NCBI GenBank assembly: GCA_018268755.1
Contig: JAFDVW010000023.1
Span: 28,364 to 92,363, forward strand
Length of the DNA: 64,000 nt
Direction: 5' to 3'
DNA from: Acidobacteriota bacterium
GTDB taxonomy: Bacteria > Acidobacteriota > Terriglobia > Terriglobales > Acidobacteriaceae
Part shown: piece after piece, positions 40,342 to 49,464 of the stretch
Layout of the letters: the number at the start of each line of letters is the position of its first letter
How positions within the stretch are numbered: the first letter of the stretch is position 1
The notes under the pieces: generated by a model
The model's input: the letters and a program-made list of their open reading frames with translations, nothing else
Told to the model about the DNA's origin: nothing
The model's database searches: none
Position numbers and translations under genes: made by a program

Positions 40342-41826
40342 TCATTCTCCAGAATTCGCTGCGGGATGCTGCACCTGCCAGATGACGAAGCCATCATTCA
40401 TCCACAGAGGACGGCAGGACGATTGAAGCAGGGCCAGCGCCGCTTGCGTCGGTTTATAGGACCACACAAAATCATAGCGGCTCAGAGCATTCTTATTGAG
40501 AACTTTTACCGGGGGAGTCCGGAAAGCCACGGGCTGTTGCCAGAAGGCGAATAGGGTCGGCACATAGGTATGTTCGTAAACCGTGGAATACAGAATCACG
40601 TGCTCCAGGGCGCGCTCTTCTTTGCTGATTTTCATGGCGGCAGTGGGAAAGACCGGCAGCACATGGGCATTCTCGGGAAACATGCGAAAGGCGGCGATTT
40701 GTTTGTCAATTTCCGGATCGATTTTCTTCCAGGCAATCCAGATGTCGGCCATGCGGACGACAAAGATGGCGAGCATTGCCACAAAGACCAACTGGGCCAG
40801 ACGCTGCTGCGTTTCCACCTGCAGGGAAATCACACACAGCAGGAACGCAATGGGAATCATGCGCATATCCACGTACGCTGTCCCGGCATAATTCGCGGGC
40901 AAGACCAGAAACAGGAGAAACAAGACCACGCCGGAGGCAAAGATGGGACGATGGAGTTTCCAGCGGGTGCGTAGTCCTAAGGTGAGCAAGAGAACGACAA
41001 CCATCGCCGCCAAGATCCAGTCCAGTAGGTGATCATAACTGGCCAAAAGCGCGGCCCATCCCATGAGTTTGGGACTCAGCAGCCATTCAGTCGGGCCTAC
41101 GCCCTGGCTGGCCCGGCCATAGAAAAGAGCAACCAGTATGGACGGCGAGAGGGGCAGAAGCGACAGCGCGACATTCCGGGAGCTCTTCCCTTCCTGAATG
41201 AAATCGTGGGCGGTGGTGACCACCAGGCAGACGCCGAGGAAGCCAAACGAGGTCAGATGGGAAATATAAGAGGCCAGCGATAGAAGCGTCAGGACCAGCA
41301 GCCGGAGTGGAGTCCAGGAAGCGCGCCAGCGGAGCCAGCAGGCGAACGCCAGACAAAATACTCCCAAACCAAACACATAATTTACGTATCCGTAAAGGAA
41401 TTGGGAGTTGTAGACGAAGAAGGCACACAGAATAGCGATCCAGCTGGGACGTCCGTGTACCGCCTCGCCCAGCGCATGCGCTCCCCAAACAAAAAGCAGG
41501 ATGATCATGGCCAGGAACAATTTGGCGGAGGCCGGCGGAGAAAGGTATTTGGCGAAGGGAGGCAAAACCAGATCCATGGCCAGGTTCGGCACGGGCAGGA
41601 AATGGACGCGGTAGTCCTGCTGGTAGGCGGGGACCGTATCGTAGCCGTGGAGGATGTAGATCCGCGCTACGTGGTTGGGATAGTCCACCAGCGGCACATA
41701 GTGCACGGAGAGCACGGGCAAGAGGAGAAATAACGTCACGAGGCCCAGCAAGACATAGTATCCGGGAGAAGTCTTCTGGGGCACGGGATGGGGGGCTGTC
41801 ACAAATTCGGAAGTATTCACCAGCAC
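40342..41826 (-). CDS. Polytopic membrane protein of unknown function
   Basis: A 494-residue protein with about ten to twelve hydrophobic segments. After the first helix comes a conserved-looking loop, VPLVDYPNHVARIYILHGYD, and later LYGYVNYVFGLG and HLTSFGFLGVCL. The C-terminal 120 residues are soluble (PENAHVLPVFPTAAMKIS, YKPTQAALALLQSSCRPLW) and probably periplasmic. The layout resembles GT-C-type membrane glycosyltransferases and is broadly similar to the truncated gene at the left window edge. I do not recognise a named family. Confidence 0.75.
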   Translation of the reverse strand: MLVNTSEFVTAPHPVPQKTSPGYYVLLGLVTLFLLLPVLSVHYVPLVDYPNHVARIYILHGYDTVPAYQQDYRVHFLPVPNLAMDLVLPPFAKYLSPPASAKLFLAMIILLFVWGAHALGEAVHGRPSWIAILCAFFVYNSQFLYGYVNYVFGLGVFCLAFACWLRWRASWTPLRLLVLTLLSLASYISHLTSFGFLGVCLVVTTAHDFIQEGKSSRNVALSLLPLSPSILVALFYGRASQGVGPTEWLLSPKLMGWAALLASYDHLLDWILAAMVVVLLLTLGLRTRWKLHRPIFASGVVLFLLFLVLPANYAGTAYVDMRMIPIAFLLCVISLQVETQQRLAQLVFVAMLAIFVVRMADIWIAWKKIDPEIDKQIAAFRMFPENAHVLPVFPTAAMKISKEERALEHVILYSTVYEHTYVPTLFAFWQQPVAFRTPPVKVLNKNALSRYDFVWSYKPTQAALALLQSSCRPLWMNDGFVIWQVQHPAANSGE

Positions 41827-41869
41827 CTGCCGACAAAATGATTTGAAGGGGCCCGTTCCTGCTTGAGGG

Positions 41870-42892
41870 TTACGTCCAGCGACTGGCCAGCGAGAGCACG
41901 AAAATCGCCGCCACCAACACCCCTACGCTGGCAAACATCAGGTGAAGCGGCCGCCGCCCGGCATGCTTCCATTCGCCGGTCGCCACCCCCAGAAGCGTGG
42001 CCGTCATCACGATCAACGACATATAAAGCGGCCAACCCAGAACCGGGCCCAGGTCGCCCAAGTGCACGGCCGCTACTCCATAGAGTACGGTGCTGCCAAA
42101 CCAGCACACCGCCATGATGGCAGCCAGACCCCAATAGTGCCCGGTGCCCGGCTCGCGGAAGCGAAAGGCGGTTCGATGGCGTCGCATGAGGACGAGGGAG
42201 TAGAGAGAATTCGGCACGGCGCCAGCCAACATCAAGGGCAGCCAAACCCCATTGGGGGCCGCCGTGGCGGTAGCGCCCGCGGCTTTCGCCGCAGCAATCA
42301 GAGGCCCGCCAAAAGCCAATCCAAAATTGACCAGGGCGGAACCGATACCGCTGATCAGGCAATATCCCAGACCTCTGAGGAGCGAGGCCTTCTTTCTCCC
42401 GCCAGCCGGTCTTTCCTGGCTGGCCGCTTCCCGGCTTCGGCCGGCCAGCGCGCCCAGCCCGACCCCCGCCAGCACGAGGAGAATTCCCAGCAGGAAAATC
42501 CCGCCGCCCAGCGTAAATATCTTCTCCGCGTGAAGAGTGAGCAATGGCACCAGACTCCCCACCGCGGCGGAAAGCCCCAAGATCACCGACAACGATAAGG
42601 CCATGCCAATGGCTTCGACCGCCAGGCCGAGAAATACCTGCGAGGCCCCCCAGCAGGCCCCGCAGACGGCCACAAAAACCAGGGCACGCAGGTTGCCGCT
42701 ATAAACTTGCCCGAGATGAGGAACGGTCAGGAGGGTAAGCAGCCCAGGATAGGCCACCAGCGCAAACAGGGTCCAAGCCAGCCAGGTATTTTCCCACGCC
42801 CAGCCGCGCGTGAATTTCATGGGCAGCGTAAAGCTGCCGTTCATGGCCCCTGCCAGCAGCAGGAGAGACAAACCCAGAAAAACCGGGCTCAT
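41870..42892 (-). CDS. RhaT-like sugar/proton symporter
   Basis: A 340-residue, ten-helix permease resembling the L-rhamnose-proton symporter RhaT of the drug/metabolite transporter superfamily. The N-terminus GAMNGSFTLPMKFTRGWAWE matches the RhaT pattern (substrate-binding first helix, 'GSFxxPxKxxxxWxWEN'). GACWGASQVFLGLAVEAIGM and LYSLVLMRRHRT are further family features. It would import rhamnose or another deoxy/neutral sugar. The neighbouring mutarotase and dehydrogenase genes support a carbohydrate role. No rhamnose catabolic genes are in the window. Confidence 0.82.
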   Translation of the reverse strand: MSPVFLGLSLLLLAGAMNGSFTLPMKFTRGWAWENTWLAWTLFALVAYPGLLTLLTVPHLGQVYSGNLRALVFVAVCGACWGASQVFLGLAVEAIGMALSLSVILGLSAAVGSLVPLLTLHAEKIFTLGGGIFLLGILLVLAGVGLGALAGRSREAASQERPAGGRKKASLLRGLGYCLISGIGSALVNFGLAFGGPLIAAAKAAGATATAAPNGVWLPLMLAGAVPNSLYSLVLMRRHRTAFRFREPGTGHYWGLAAIMAVCWFGSTVLYGVAAVHLGDLGPVLGWPLYMSLIVMTATLLGVATGEWKHAGRRPLHLMFASVGVLVAAIFVLSLASRWT

Positions 42893-43040
42893 GGCGAAAC
42901 ACCCAGTCGAACAGTAGGCATGAGGAAGCTTGAGTATAGCGTAGAGCCCACCACCCGCCTATGCTGGAAGAAACACCGACACGGCGCGCCCAGCCCCTGA
43001 ACCGGCCCGACGAATTGCATCGCCGGGCCAGACGCCTGCC

Positions 43041-44213
43041 TTAGCGGGTCGAGAACTTATACACGGTGGTGGTGTGGTAAGTCTGTCCCGCCTTCAAAGT
43101 CGTGGAAGGGAAAGTTGGATGGTTGGGAGAATCCGGGAAGTGTTGGGTTTCCAGGCATAGAGCATAGCGGTGCTGGTAGACTTTGCCGCCCTTGCCGGTG
43201 ATGCTGCCGTCCAGGAAGTTGCCGGTGTAGAACTGGACTCCCGGCTCCGTGGTAAATACCTGCAAGACGCGTCCCGACTTGGCTTCATAAACTTCCGCGG
43301 CCGGATGCAAGCTGTCGGTCAAACCCGCATTCAGCACCCAGTTGTGGTCGTAACCTCGGCCAAATTTAAGCTGCTCGTCGTCCTGGGCGATGCGCGCACC
43401 AATCACCGTAGCGGTGGTGAAATCGAAGGGAGTCCCCTTCACCGGGCGCAGCTCTCCCGTGGGAATCAGTGTGGAGCTTACCGGGGTGAAGCGGTCGGCA
43501 TAAATCGTGAGTTGCTGGCCGAGGATGTCGCCATCTCCCTGCCCCGCCAGATTGAAATAGGAGTGATTGGTCAGGTTGACCACAGTGTCTTTGTCGCTGG
43601 TGGCGCGATAGTCGATCTTCAGTTCGTTGTTGTCCGTCCAGGTAAAGGTCACCGTGGCGGTGAGGTTCCCCGGATAGCCCTCTTCCCCATCCTTGCTCAG
43701 GTAAGTCAACTCCAGAGCAGGGCCTTCCGCTCCAGAAACCTCTTTCGCGGAAAATACCTGCTTATTGAAGCCCTTGAATCCCCCGTGCAGAGAGTTGGGG
43801 CCGTCGTTCAGCCCGACGTGATAGGTCACGCCGTTCAGGACGAACGTTCCCTTGCCGATGCGGTTGCCGTAGCGGCCGATGGTCGCGCCCAGAAAGGGTT
43901 TGTCTTTTACGTATCCGTCCAGCGTGTCATAGCCCAGGACCACGTCCCCGAGTTGGCCGGACTTGTCCGGCACCTTGAGGGAAACTACGGCCCCGCCGTA
44001 GTTGGTAATGGCTACTTGCGCGCCGCTTTTGTTGGTCAGCGTATACAGGTCGATGGCCTGTCCGTCGTCGGTTTTTCCGAATGATTGTTTTTGCATGGCC
44101 GGCTTGGCCTCCGCTTTCTGGCTTTCTGATTTCTGAGCCTTTTGGCAGGCGTTGAGTGCAAACAATAAAACCAGAAGGATCACAACCTTGCTGCGGTTCC
44201 TGTCCATCTCCAC
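43041..44213 (-). CDS. galM: Aldose 1-epimerase (galactose mutarotase), lipoprotein form
   Basis: A 390-residue GalM-type mutarotase with an N-terminal lipoprotein signal (VILLVLLFALNAC lipobox). It is probably anchored in the periplasm. The catalytic region has KPFLGATIGRYGNRIGKG (Arg), NSLHGGFKGF (first catalytic His), TNHSYFNLAG (second His) and the C-terminal TEPGVQFYTGNFLDG (Glu). All expected active-site residues are present, so it should interconvert alpha and beta anomers of free aldoses. The export fits supply of sugars released by extracellular enzymes to a permease such as the adjacent RhaT-like protein. Confidence 0.9.
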   Translation of the reverse strand: MEMDRNRSKVVILLVLLFALNACQKAQKSESQKAEAKPAMQKQSFGKTDDGQAIDLYTLTNKSGAQVAITNYGGAVVSLKVPDKSGQLGDVVLGYDTLDGYVKDKPFLGATIGRYGNRIGKGTFVLNGVTYHVGLNDGPNSLHGGFKGFNKQVFSAKEVSGAEGPALELTYLSKDGEEGYPGNLTATVTFTWTDNNELKIDYRATSDKDTVVNLTNHSYFNLAGQGDGDILGQQLTIYADRFTPVSSTLIPTGELRPVKGTPFDFTTATVIGARIAQDDEQLKFGRGYDHNWVLNAGLTDSLHPAAEVYEAKSGRVLQVFTTEPGVQFYTGNFLDGSITGKGGKVYQHRYALCLETQHFPDSPNHPTFPSTTLKAGQTYHTTTVYKFSTR

Positions 44214-44440
44214 CTCCGGAGATTCTCTACTGGGAGCAATCAGGTAATACTGGAATCCAGGGTCCTACTGCTACTATTGGCCCGTTGGTTAGGAGAACCG
44301 TTGCGCTCGCGCGACCGCGGCATGGCCGGGAAGAATGCGATCGCTTTCAACAGAAACAATACGATAGAGTATTTCCCCCGGATGATCAAATCGCCGGGAG
44401 CCCGTCTAAACCATGCAAGGAATTCTCCCGGGAGTCGATC

Positions 44441-46213
44441 ATGCCGAAGCGCGGTCTGGCCATGGCCTGTTGCCTGCTGTTCTTGTTATCGTACGCTGAC
44501 GCTATGCAAGCTTCTTCTCCAGCCGGGGGCAACACTGCCGCTCTGCATGCCCTGTTCGCCGAGCAGTGGGAATACGAACTGCGCACCAATCCTGAAACCG
44601 CCACCGCCGTTGGCGACCACCGTTACAACGACCGGCTGGGCGATTACTCCGCCCAAGCCAACCTGGCCGACGCCCAAGCTCGCCAGAAGTTCCTGCAACG
44701 CTTTGAGGCGATCCGCCCTGCGGGCCTGTCGAAAGAAGATAGCCTCAGCCGCGAGCTGATGGTCAGCAACCTCAAGCTCGACATTGAGGGCGCGCAATTC
44801 AAGGGCTGGGAGATGCCGGTCAACCAGATGGGTGGGCCGCATCTCAACTTTGTCGAGATGTCGTCTTACATGCCCTTCGCCACGGTGAAGGACTACGAGA
44901 ACTACCTCGCCCGTCTGCGCCAGATTCCTCGGGTCTTTTCCCAGGTCACGGAAAACATGCGGCAGGGGATCAAAGATCGCCTGATGCCCCCGCGCTATCT
45001 GCTGGAGAAAGTTCTGGTGCAGACTGAAGACATCAGCAATAAAACCGGCGAAGACAGCCCCTTTGCCAAGCCGGTGGCGAAGTTTCCGGATGCGATTTCC
45101 GCGAGGGAGCAGAAACGGCTGCATGACGAAACCATCGCAGTGATCGACAAAGAACTTCTTCCCGCTTACCGGAAGTTCGCCGCCTTCCTGCGCCAGGACT
45201 ATGTCCCACATGGACGCTCCGATCCCGGTATCTGGGCGCTGCCCGACGGCGCCGCCCGCTATCGCTACGCCATTCGCCGTATCACCAGTACCAACCTGAC
45301 ACCGGAGGAGATCCATCAGATCGGCCGCAAGCAGCTGACGGAGACCGAAAGCGAGATGCTCACCCTGGCTCGCAAGCTCGGCTTCCAGGACCTGGCAAGT
45401 CTGAACCAGCACGTCCAAAACAACCGTGAGTTCTTTGGCGTCTCCGGCCAGCAATTTCTCGATCTTTACGCGAAGTACACGCGGCAGATGGAAAAGGAGC
45501 TGCCTCAACTTTTTGGCCGCCTGCCCAAAAACAAGCTCGAGGTCATTCCCATGGACAGCTTTCGCGCGCCGAATGCGGTGCCCGCCGACTACTCTCCCGG
45601 CGCAGCCGACGGTTCACGCCCCGGGCGCATTAACGTAAATGAATGGAACCCCGAGCATCGCTCCCTTTTGAATGTGGAAGCCATCGCCTATCACGAGGGC
45701 GTCCCCGGACATCACCTGCAGATTTCCATCGGACAGGAGCTGCCCGATCTCCCCGACTTTCGCAAGAACGGGGACTACACCGCCTTCATCGAGGGTTGGG
45801 CCCTGTACTCGGAACGCCTGGGCAAGGAGATTGGCTTCTATCAGGACCCTTACAGCGACTATGGACGGCTGGGCAATGAGATGTGGCGGGACATTCGCTT
45901 AGTGGTCGATACGGGCGTGCATGAAAAACACTGGACGCGGCAGCAGATGGTTGATCTCTTCCACCAATACACGGCCATGGATGATCTGAATGTGCAGAGC
46001 GAAGTGGACCGTTACATCGCCTGGCCGGCACAAGCCCTGGCCTATAAGCTGGGGCAACTGGAGATTCTAAAACTGCGCACCGAGGCCAAAGCCCAACTGG
46101 GCGATAAATTTGATTTGAAGGCCTTTCACGATGTGGTGGTCGGGAGTGGCCCACTGCCGCTGGGCGTGCTGGATTCCAAGGTGCACGCCTGGATCGCAGA
46201 ACAGAAGAAGTAA
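44441..46213 (+). CDS. DUF885 family exported metallopeptidase-like protein
   Basis: A 590-residue protein with a signal peptide (MPKRGLAMACCLLFLLSYADA). The DUF885 domain carries the zinc motif YHEGVPGHHLQI (HExxxGHH form), the downstream EGWALYSERLGKEIG (third ligand Glu) and the C-terminal YIAWPAQALAYKLGQLEI. These features place it among gluzincin-like peptidases of unknown substrate, common in soil bacteria. The ATG at 44441 is chosen over the longer frame because GGAG lies 6 nt upstream and the signal peptide starts here. It is divergent from galM. Confidence 0.87.
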   Translation: MPKRGLAMACCLLFLLSYADAMQASSPAGGNTAALHALFAEQWEYELRTNPETATAVGDHRYNDRLGDYSAQANLADAQARQKFLQRFEAIRPAGLSKEDSLSRELMVSNLKLDIEGAQFKGWEMPVNQMGGPHLNFVEMSSYMPFATVKDYENYLARLRQIPRVFSQVTENMRQGIKDRLMPPRYLLEKVLVQTEDISNKTGEDSPFAKPVAKFPDAISAREQKRLHDETIAVIDKELLPAYRKFAAFLRQDYVPHGRSDPGIWALPDGAARYRYAIRRITSTNLTPEEIHQIGRKQLTETESEMLTLARKLGFQDLASLNQHVQNNREFFGVSGQQFLDLYAKYTRQMEKELPQLFGRLPKNKLEVIPMDSFRAPNAVPADYSPGAADGSRPGRINVNEWNPEHRSLLNVEAIAYHEGVPGHHLQISIGQELPDLPDFRKNGDYTAFIEGWALYSERLGKEIGFYQDPYSDYGRLGNEMWRDIRLVVDTGVHEKHWTRQQMVDLFHQYTAMDDLNVQSEVDRYIAWPAQALAYKLGQLEILKLRTEAKAQLGDKFDLKAFHDVVVGSGPLPLGVLDSKVHAWIAEQKK

Positions 46214-46232
46214 CTGCTGTCATCCCGGATGC

Positions 46233-46282
46233 GGCGTTTGCGCTCCGCACAAACGCCCGGGCAAGGAAGACCCGTGCCTACA
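46233..46282 (-). repeat. REP-like palindromic element, copy 4
   Basis: On the minus strand: TGTAG (46282-46278), a weak CGGG/CCCG stem (46258-46274), then GGCGTTTG/CAAACGCC (46233-46257). It is the most diverged copy; it faces copy 5, 35 bp away, in inverted orientation. Confidence 0.55.
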
Positions 46283-46316
46283 CGGTCTGGGGCGTCTCTG
46301 AAACCTGCTTTGCTTG

Positions 46317-46363
46317 TGTAGGGGCAGGTGTCCTCACCCGCCCGGCGGAGCGAAAGCTCCGCT
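46317..46363 (+). repeat. REP-like palindromic element, copy 5
   Basis: TGTAG head, then GGGCAGGTG with CACCCGCCC (one mismatch), then GGCGGAGC with GCTCCGCT. The first 19 bases of copy 1 (TGTAGGGGCAGGTGTCC and on) are almost identical here, 29 kb away, so this is a true family. Confidence 0.75.
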
Positions 46364-46453
46364 AGCGAGAGTGGACAGAGTCTAGGCCAAATCCGTGACT
46401 TGTTCGCTGCCGTTGAAGCAGGACTGAAGAAATTGTGTCACAACGCATCTTTC

Positions 46454-46536
46454 GCCCCTTCGGGGCTGGTTGCTTTTCCACTTTTTACCCAGCGCTTACG
46501 CGCTGGGCTGCATTCTTGCAGCCACGTCGTGGCTGC
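46454..46536. repeat. Cluster of three perfect hairpins
   Basis: GCCCC-TTC-GGGGC (46454-46466), CCCAGCGC-TTAC-GCGCTGGG (46488-46507) and GCAGCCAC-GTC-GTGGCTGC (46518-46536). The text resembles a dispersed hairpin repeat I recall from soil bacteria; it is distinct from the REP family above. It may also end transcription from either side. Confidence 0.6.
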
Positions 46537-46568
46537 AGACGCCAGTTATGTTCCACAGTTTTTTGGTC

Positions 46569-48149
46569 CTACTTCTTCCCCAGCTCGCCATTGACCAGAC
46601 GCCAGATGCCGAGTGGGTTGCCGTCCTGCAACTCCGCGGGCAGCGCGGAGGTGGGAAATCCCTGGAAGCACACCGGACGCACAAAACGGAAGATGGCCTG
46701 CGTGCCCACCGAGGTCGAGCGCCCGTCGGAAGTCGAAGGAAACGGCCCGCCGTGCACCATGGCATGGCAAACTTCCACGCCGGTGGGAAAGGCGTTGAAG
46801 ACGATGCGGCCGACTTTGGTTTCCAGGATGGCGATGAGGTCAGCAAAATCGCGCAGGTCCTGCTCCGTACCATGGACGGTGGCCGTGAGGTGGCCCTCCA
46901 GTCCGCGGGCGATCTCCAGGACTTGCGCGCGTTGGGAATGCTCCACCAGAATGGTCGACGGCCCAAAAATCTCCTCCGCCAGCTCCGGCTCTTTCAGAAA
47001 GGCTTCGGCATCGGTTTCAAACAACGCCGCCCCCACCGCCAACCCTTCCTTGGGTGGGGCTTCTACCGTGAGTTTGGAAGAAGCATTCTGCTTGCGCTTG
47101 CCGAGGCTTTCGCGGTAGGCGGAAGTGATCCCTGAATTGAGCAGGGTGAAAGACTGCGGCTGCGATACCGCCTGGCGCAACTTGCTCTTGAAGGCCTCGG
47201 CTTCCCCGCCCTGCGCGAAAAACACCATGCCCGGCTTAGTGCAAAACTGCCCCGCGCCCAGCGTGAAAGAACCATGCAATCCGGTGGCAATCTGTTCGCC
47301 GCGTTCCCGCAATGCCCCAGGAAGAATGAACACGGGATTGGTGCTGCTCATTTCGGCATAGACGGGAATGGGTTCAGGACGGGCCGCGGCTACTGCCATC
47401 AAGGCCTTACCTCCAGTGCGGGAGCCGGTGAATCCTACGGCTTTGACCACCGGATGCTTCACCAGGGCCACCCCCACCTGCGTGCCGCTGCCGAAGAGCA
47501 TGGAGAACACGCCCTCCGGCAGACCACATTCGCGCACACTCTCCTGCACGGCGCGCCCCACCAGCTCACTGGTACCAGGGTGCGAATGGTGCGCTTTGAC
47601 AATGACCGGACTGCCGGCCGCAAAAGCCGATGCGGTATCGCCTCCCGCCACAGAAAACGCCAGGGGAAAGTTACTGGCCCCGAACACCACGACCGGGCCC
47701 AGCGGGCGTAGAAGTGAGCGAACATCCGGTTTGGGCAAAGGCTTGCGCTCGGGATCGGCGGTATCAATCCGCGCATTGACCCAGGAGCCTTCCTCGACCA
47801 GCTGTGCGAACAGGCGCAGCTGGCCGCAGGTGCGCGCCGTCTCGCCTTGCAGGCGGGCTTTGGGGAGGGCGGTTTCCTGCTCGGCGCGCTCGATCAGCGG
47901 CTCGGCGATGGCCTCGATCTTGGCCGCAATGGTGCGCAGAAATTTGGCTTTCTCGCGGCCGGCTAAACGGCTGAAAACTGGGAACGCTTCTCCGGCCAGA
48001 CGGGCGGCGAGTTCCACTTCCTCGGAGGTCGCGGAAACGAACGGTGGCTCGAGCTTCTGACCCGTTGCCGGATTGACGCCGTGAAAACCAGCCGCGGTCC
48101 CCGCGCCTTCGCGGAAACCGATAAGGGATTTGCCTGATATTTTTGTCAT
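46569..48149 (-). CDS. Alpha-ketoglutaric semialdehyde (2,5-dioxovalerate) dehydrogenase
   Basis: A 526-residue aldehyde dehydrogenase of the sugar-acid branch. The NAD(P) region has FGASNFPLAFSVAGGDTASA and GFTGSRTGGKALMAVAAAR. The general base Glu lies in PVYAEMSSTNPVF and the catalytic Cys in GAGQFCTKPG. The C-terminal FPTGVEVCHAMVHGGPFPST is characteristic of ketoglutarate semialdehyde dehydrogenases that end the oxidative, non-phosphorylated pathways of pentose, glucarate/galactarate or hydroxyproline breakdown. The ATG at 48149 matches the family N-terminus; the open frame to 48275 is not needed. Confidence 0.88.
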   Translation of the reverse strand: MTKISGKSLIGFREGAGTAAGFHGVNPATGQKLEPPFVSATSEEVELAARLAGEAFPVFSRLAGREKAKFLRTIAAKIEAIAEPLIERAEQETALPKARLQGETARTCGQLRLFAQLVEEGSWVNARIDTADPERKPLPKPDVRSLLRPLGPVVVFGASNFPLAFSVAGGDTASAFAAGSPVIVKAHHSHPGTSELVGRAVQESVRECGLPEGVFSMLFGSGTQVGVALVKHPVVKAVGFTGSRTGGKALMAVAAARPEPIPVYAEMSSTNPVFILPGALRERGEQIATGLHGSFTLGAGQFCTKPGMVFFAQGGEAEAFKSKLRQAVSQPQSFTLLNSGITSAYRESLGKRKQNASSKLTVEAPPKEGLAVGAALFETDAEAFLKEPELAEEIFGPSTILVEHSQRAQVLEIARGLEGHLTATVHGTEQDLRDFADLIAILETKVGRIVFNAFPTGVEVCHAMVHGGPFPSTSDGRSTSVGTQAIFRFVRPVCFQGFPTSALPAELQDGNPLGIWRLVNGELGKK

Positions 48150-48237
48150 AATCCGTGCCGCTATTTTACGCTGGGCCCCGTCTCCGGGTAGATGGAGCCA
48201 TGCTGCGTTTTCCGGTACGGAATGACACCGGAAGGGT

Positions 48238-49464
48238 TTAAACCCGGCTATGGATGGGAAACTCTCCCACCACACGCTGAATCACGCCGTCTTCCGAGGG
48301 TGAGTCGGGGCGTAACCCCTCCTGACGGCAACGGAAGAATCCCAGCAACTGGCCGACCACCACATCCAGAATGGCAGCGTGCTGATCAGGGATGGCCGCC
48401 AACCCCGGGCATTCGATCACGGTGTCTCCCGCGCGCACAATCGAAGCCGGAATATTAGCGCCCACCAACAGCTTGCACAAGCCAAGCTTCTTGCGGTCAA
48501 TTTCCTGGAGCAAATCGAGTTCGTAGGCCCGCAGCAGCGGATCCGTGGAAAGATAGGCGACCACCAGGGTGTCGCCTTGAATGTAGGTCATGGGCCCGTG
48601 GCGGAACGACAAGTAGGTCTCGCACAGGGTGGGAATCCGCCCGCTGGTCATTTCCAGCATCTTCAAAGCGGATTCGCGGGCCGCGCCGAAGCGCTGTCCA
48701 CTGGTCAAGTAGACGACCCGGCGGAATTGGGCGGTGGCGGCCCGCGCCAAGGCGTCAAGAGACTGGCGCAGGAGTTCCTGAGTGGTCTGGGCCAGGGCAG
48801 CGCACAGCGCCCGGTATGCCTCCGGCCGCTCGACAAAGTTTAGGAAGGTGGCAGCCAGGGTGAGGCTGGTGAAGCTGCTGGTCATGACCAGGCTTTGATC
48901 GTTGGTTTCCGCCGGCAGCGTAATCACGCGCACCCGCGGATCACCGGCAAAGGTAGTGGCCAGCTTGCCTTCCGCATTGCACACAAAGGCCAGATGGCGG
49001 AACTGGGGGTCCTCCCGCAATACGACCTCGACCGCCGCGCAGCTCTCGGGACTGTTGCCGGAGCGCGCCAGCGAGACCAGCAATCCAGGACGGGCGAGGG
49101 GGAGGGCTCGCTTACCATAGAGCAACAGATCGCCGGCACTGGTGGATTCGGCTTGCACAGCAAGTTCGGCGCGCAGCAGCGGATACACCGCCTGACCAGC
49201 GTATTCCGAGCTTCCCGAGCCGGTCAGCACCAGACTGCGGACCCCATCCAGGGTCTGCTGCAACTCACGCCGCACCCCGAGCAAGCGCTCGCAGGTCTTC
49301 TGCCAGATCCAGGGTTGTTGGCAGATCTCGTGAAAGGTATAGAAATACCCCAGGTTTTTCTGTTCGGCCTCAGTCTTGCTTAAAAGTTGCGCCGCACTCG
49401 ACTGTTCACCCTGCAAGAATCGTAACCAGTCGGCCTGTGTAGGAATTGTGAAGGAAGCGCTCAT
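48238..49464 (-). CDS. agaS: SIS-domain sugar isomerase/deaminase, AgaS-like
   Basis: A 408-residue two-SIS-domain protein. The first domain has VLTGSGSSEYAGQAV and SLARSGNSPESCAAVEVV. The second has VVYLTSGQRFGAARESALKMLEMTSG and the catalytic-looking CETYLSFRHGPMTYI. This pattern fits AgaS, the galactosamine-6-phosphate deaminase/isomerase-like enzyme. It probably acts on an amino-sugar phosphate; no PTS or aga kinase gene is nearby. It lies 88 bp before the dehydrogenase gene on the same strand and is preceded by four 10-bp phased repeats that may be the operator. Its stop overlaps the palindrome GGGTTTAAACCC (48234-48245). Confidence 0.85.
   Translation of the reverse strand: MSASFTIPTQADWLRFLQGEQSSAAQLLSKTEAEQKNLGYFYTFHEICQQPWIWQKTCERLLGVRRELQQTLDGVRSLVLTGSGSSEYAGQAVYPLLRAELAVQAESTSAGDLLLYGKRALPLARPGLLVSLARSGNSPESCAAVEVVLREDPQFRHLAFVCNAEGKLATTFAGDPRVRVITLPAETNDQSLVMTSSFTSLTLAATFLNFVERPEAYRALCAALAQTTQELLRQSLDALARAATAQFRRVVYLTSGQRFGAARESALKMLEMTSGRIPTLCETYLSFRHGPMTYIQGDTLVVAYLSTDPLLRAYELDLLQEIDRKKLGLCKLLVGANIPASIVRAGDTVIECPGLAAIPDQHAAILDVVVGQLLGFFRCRQEGLRPDSPSEDGVIQRVVGEFPIHSRV

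Larger units (their letters stand above)
46214..46568. other. 355-bp intergenic region filled with hairpin repeats
   Basis: No gene. It holds a head-to-head pair of REP-like elements (46233-46282 and 46317-46363) and, further on, a cluster of three perfect GC hairpins (46454-46536). The gap between the groups shows nothing recognisable. Confidence 0.7.
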
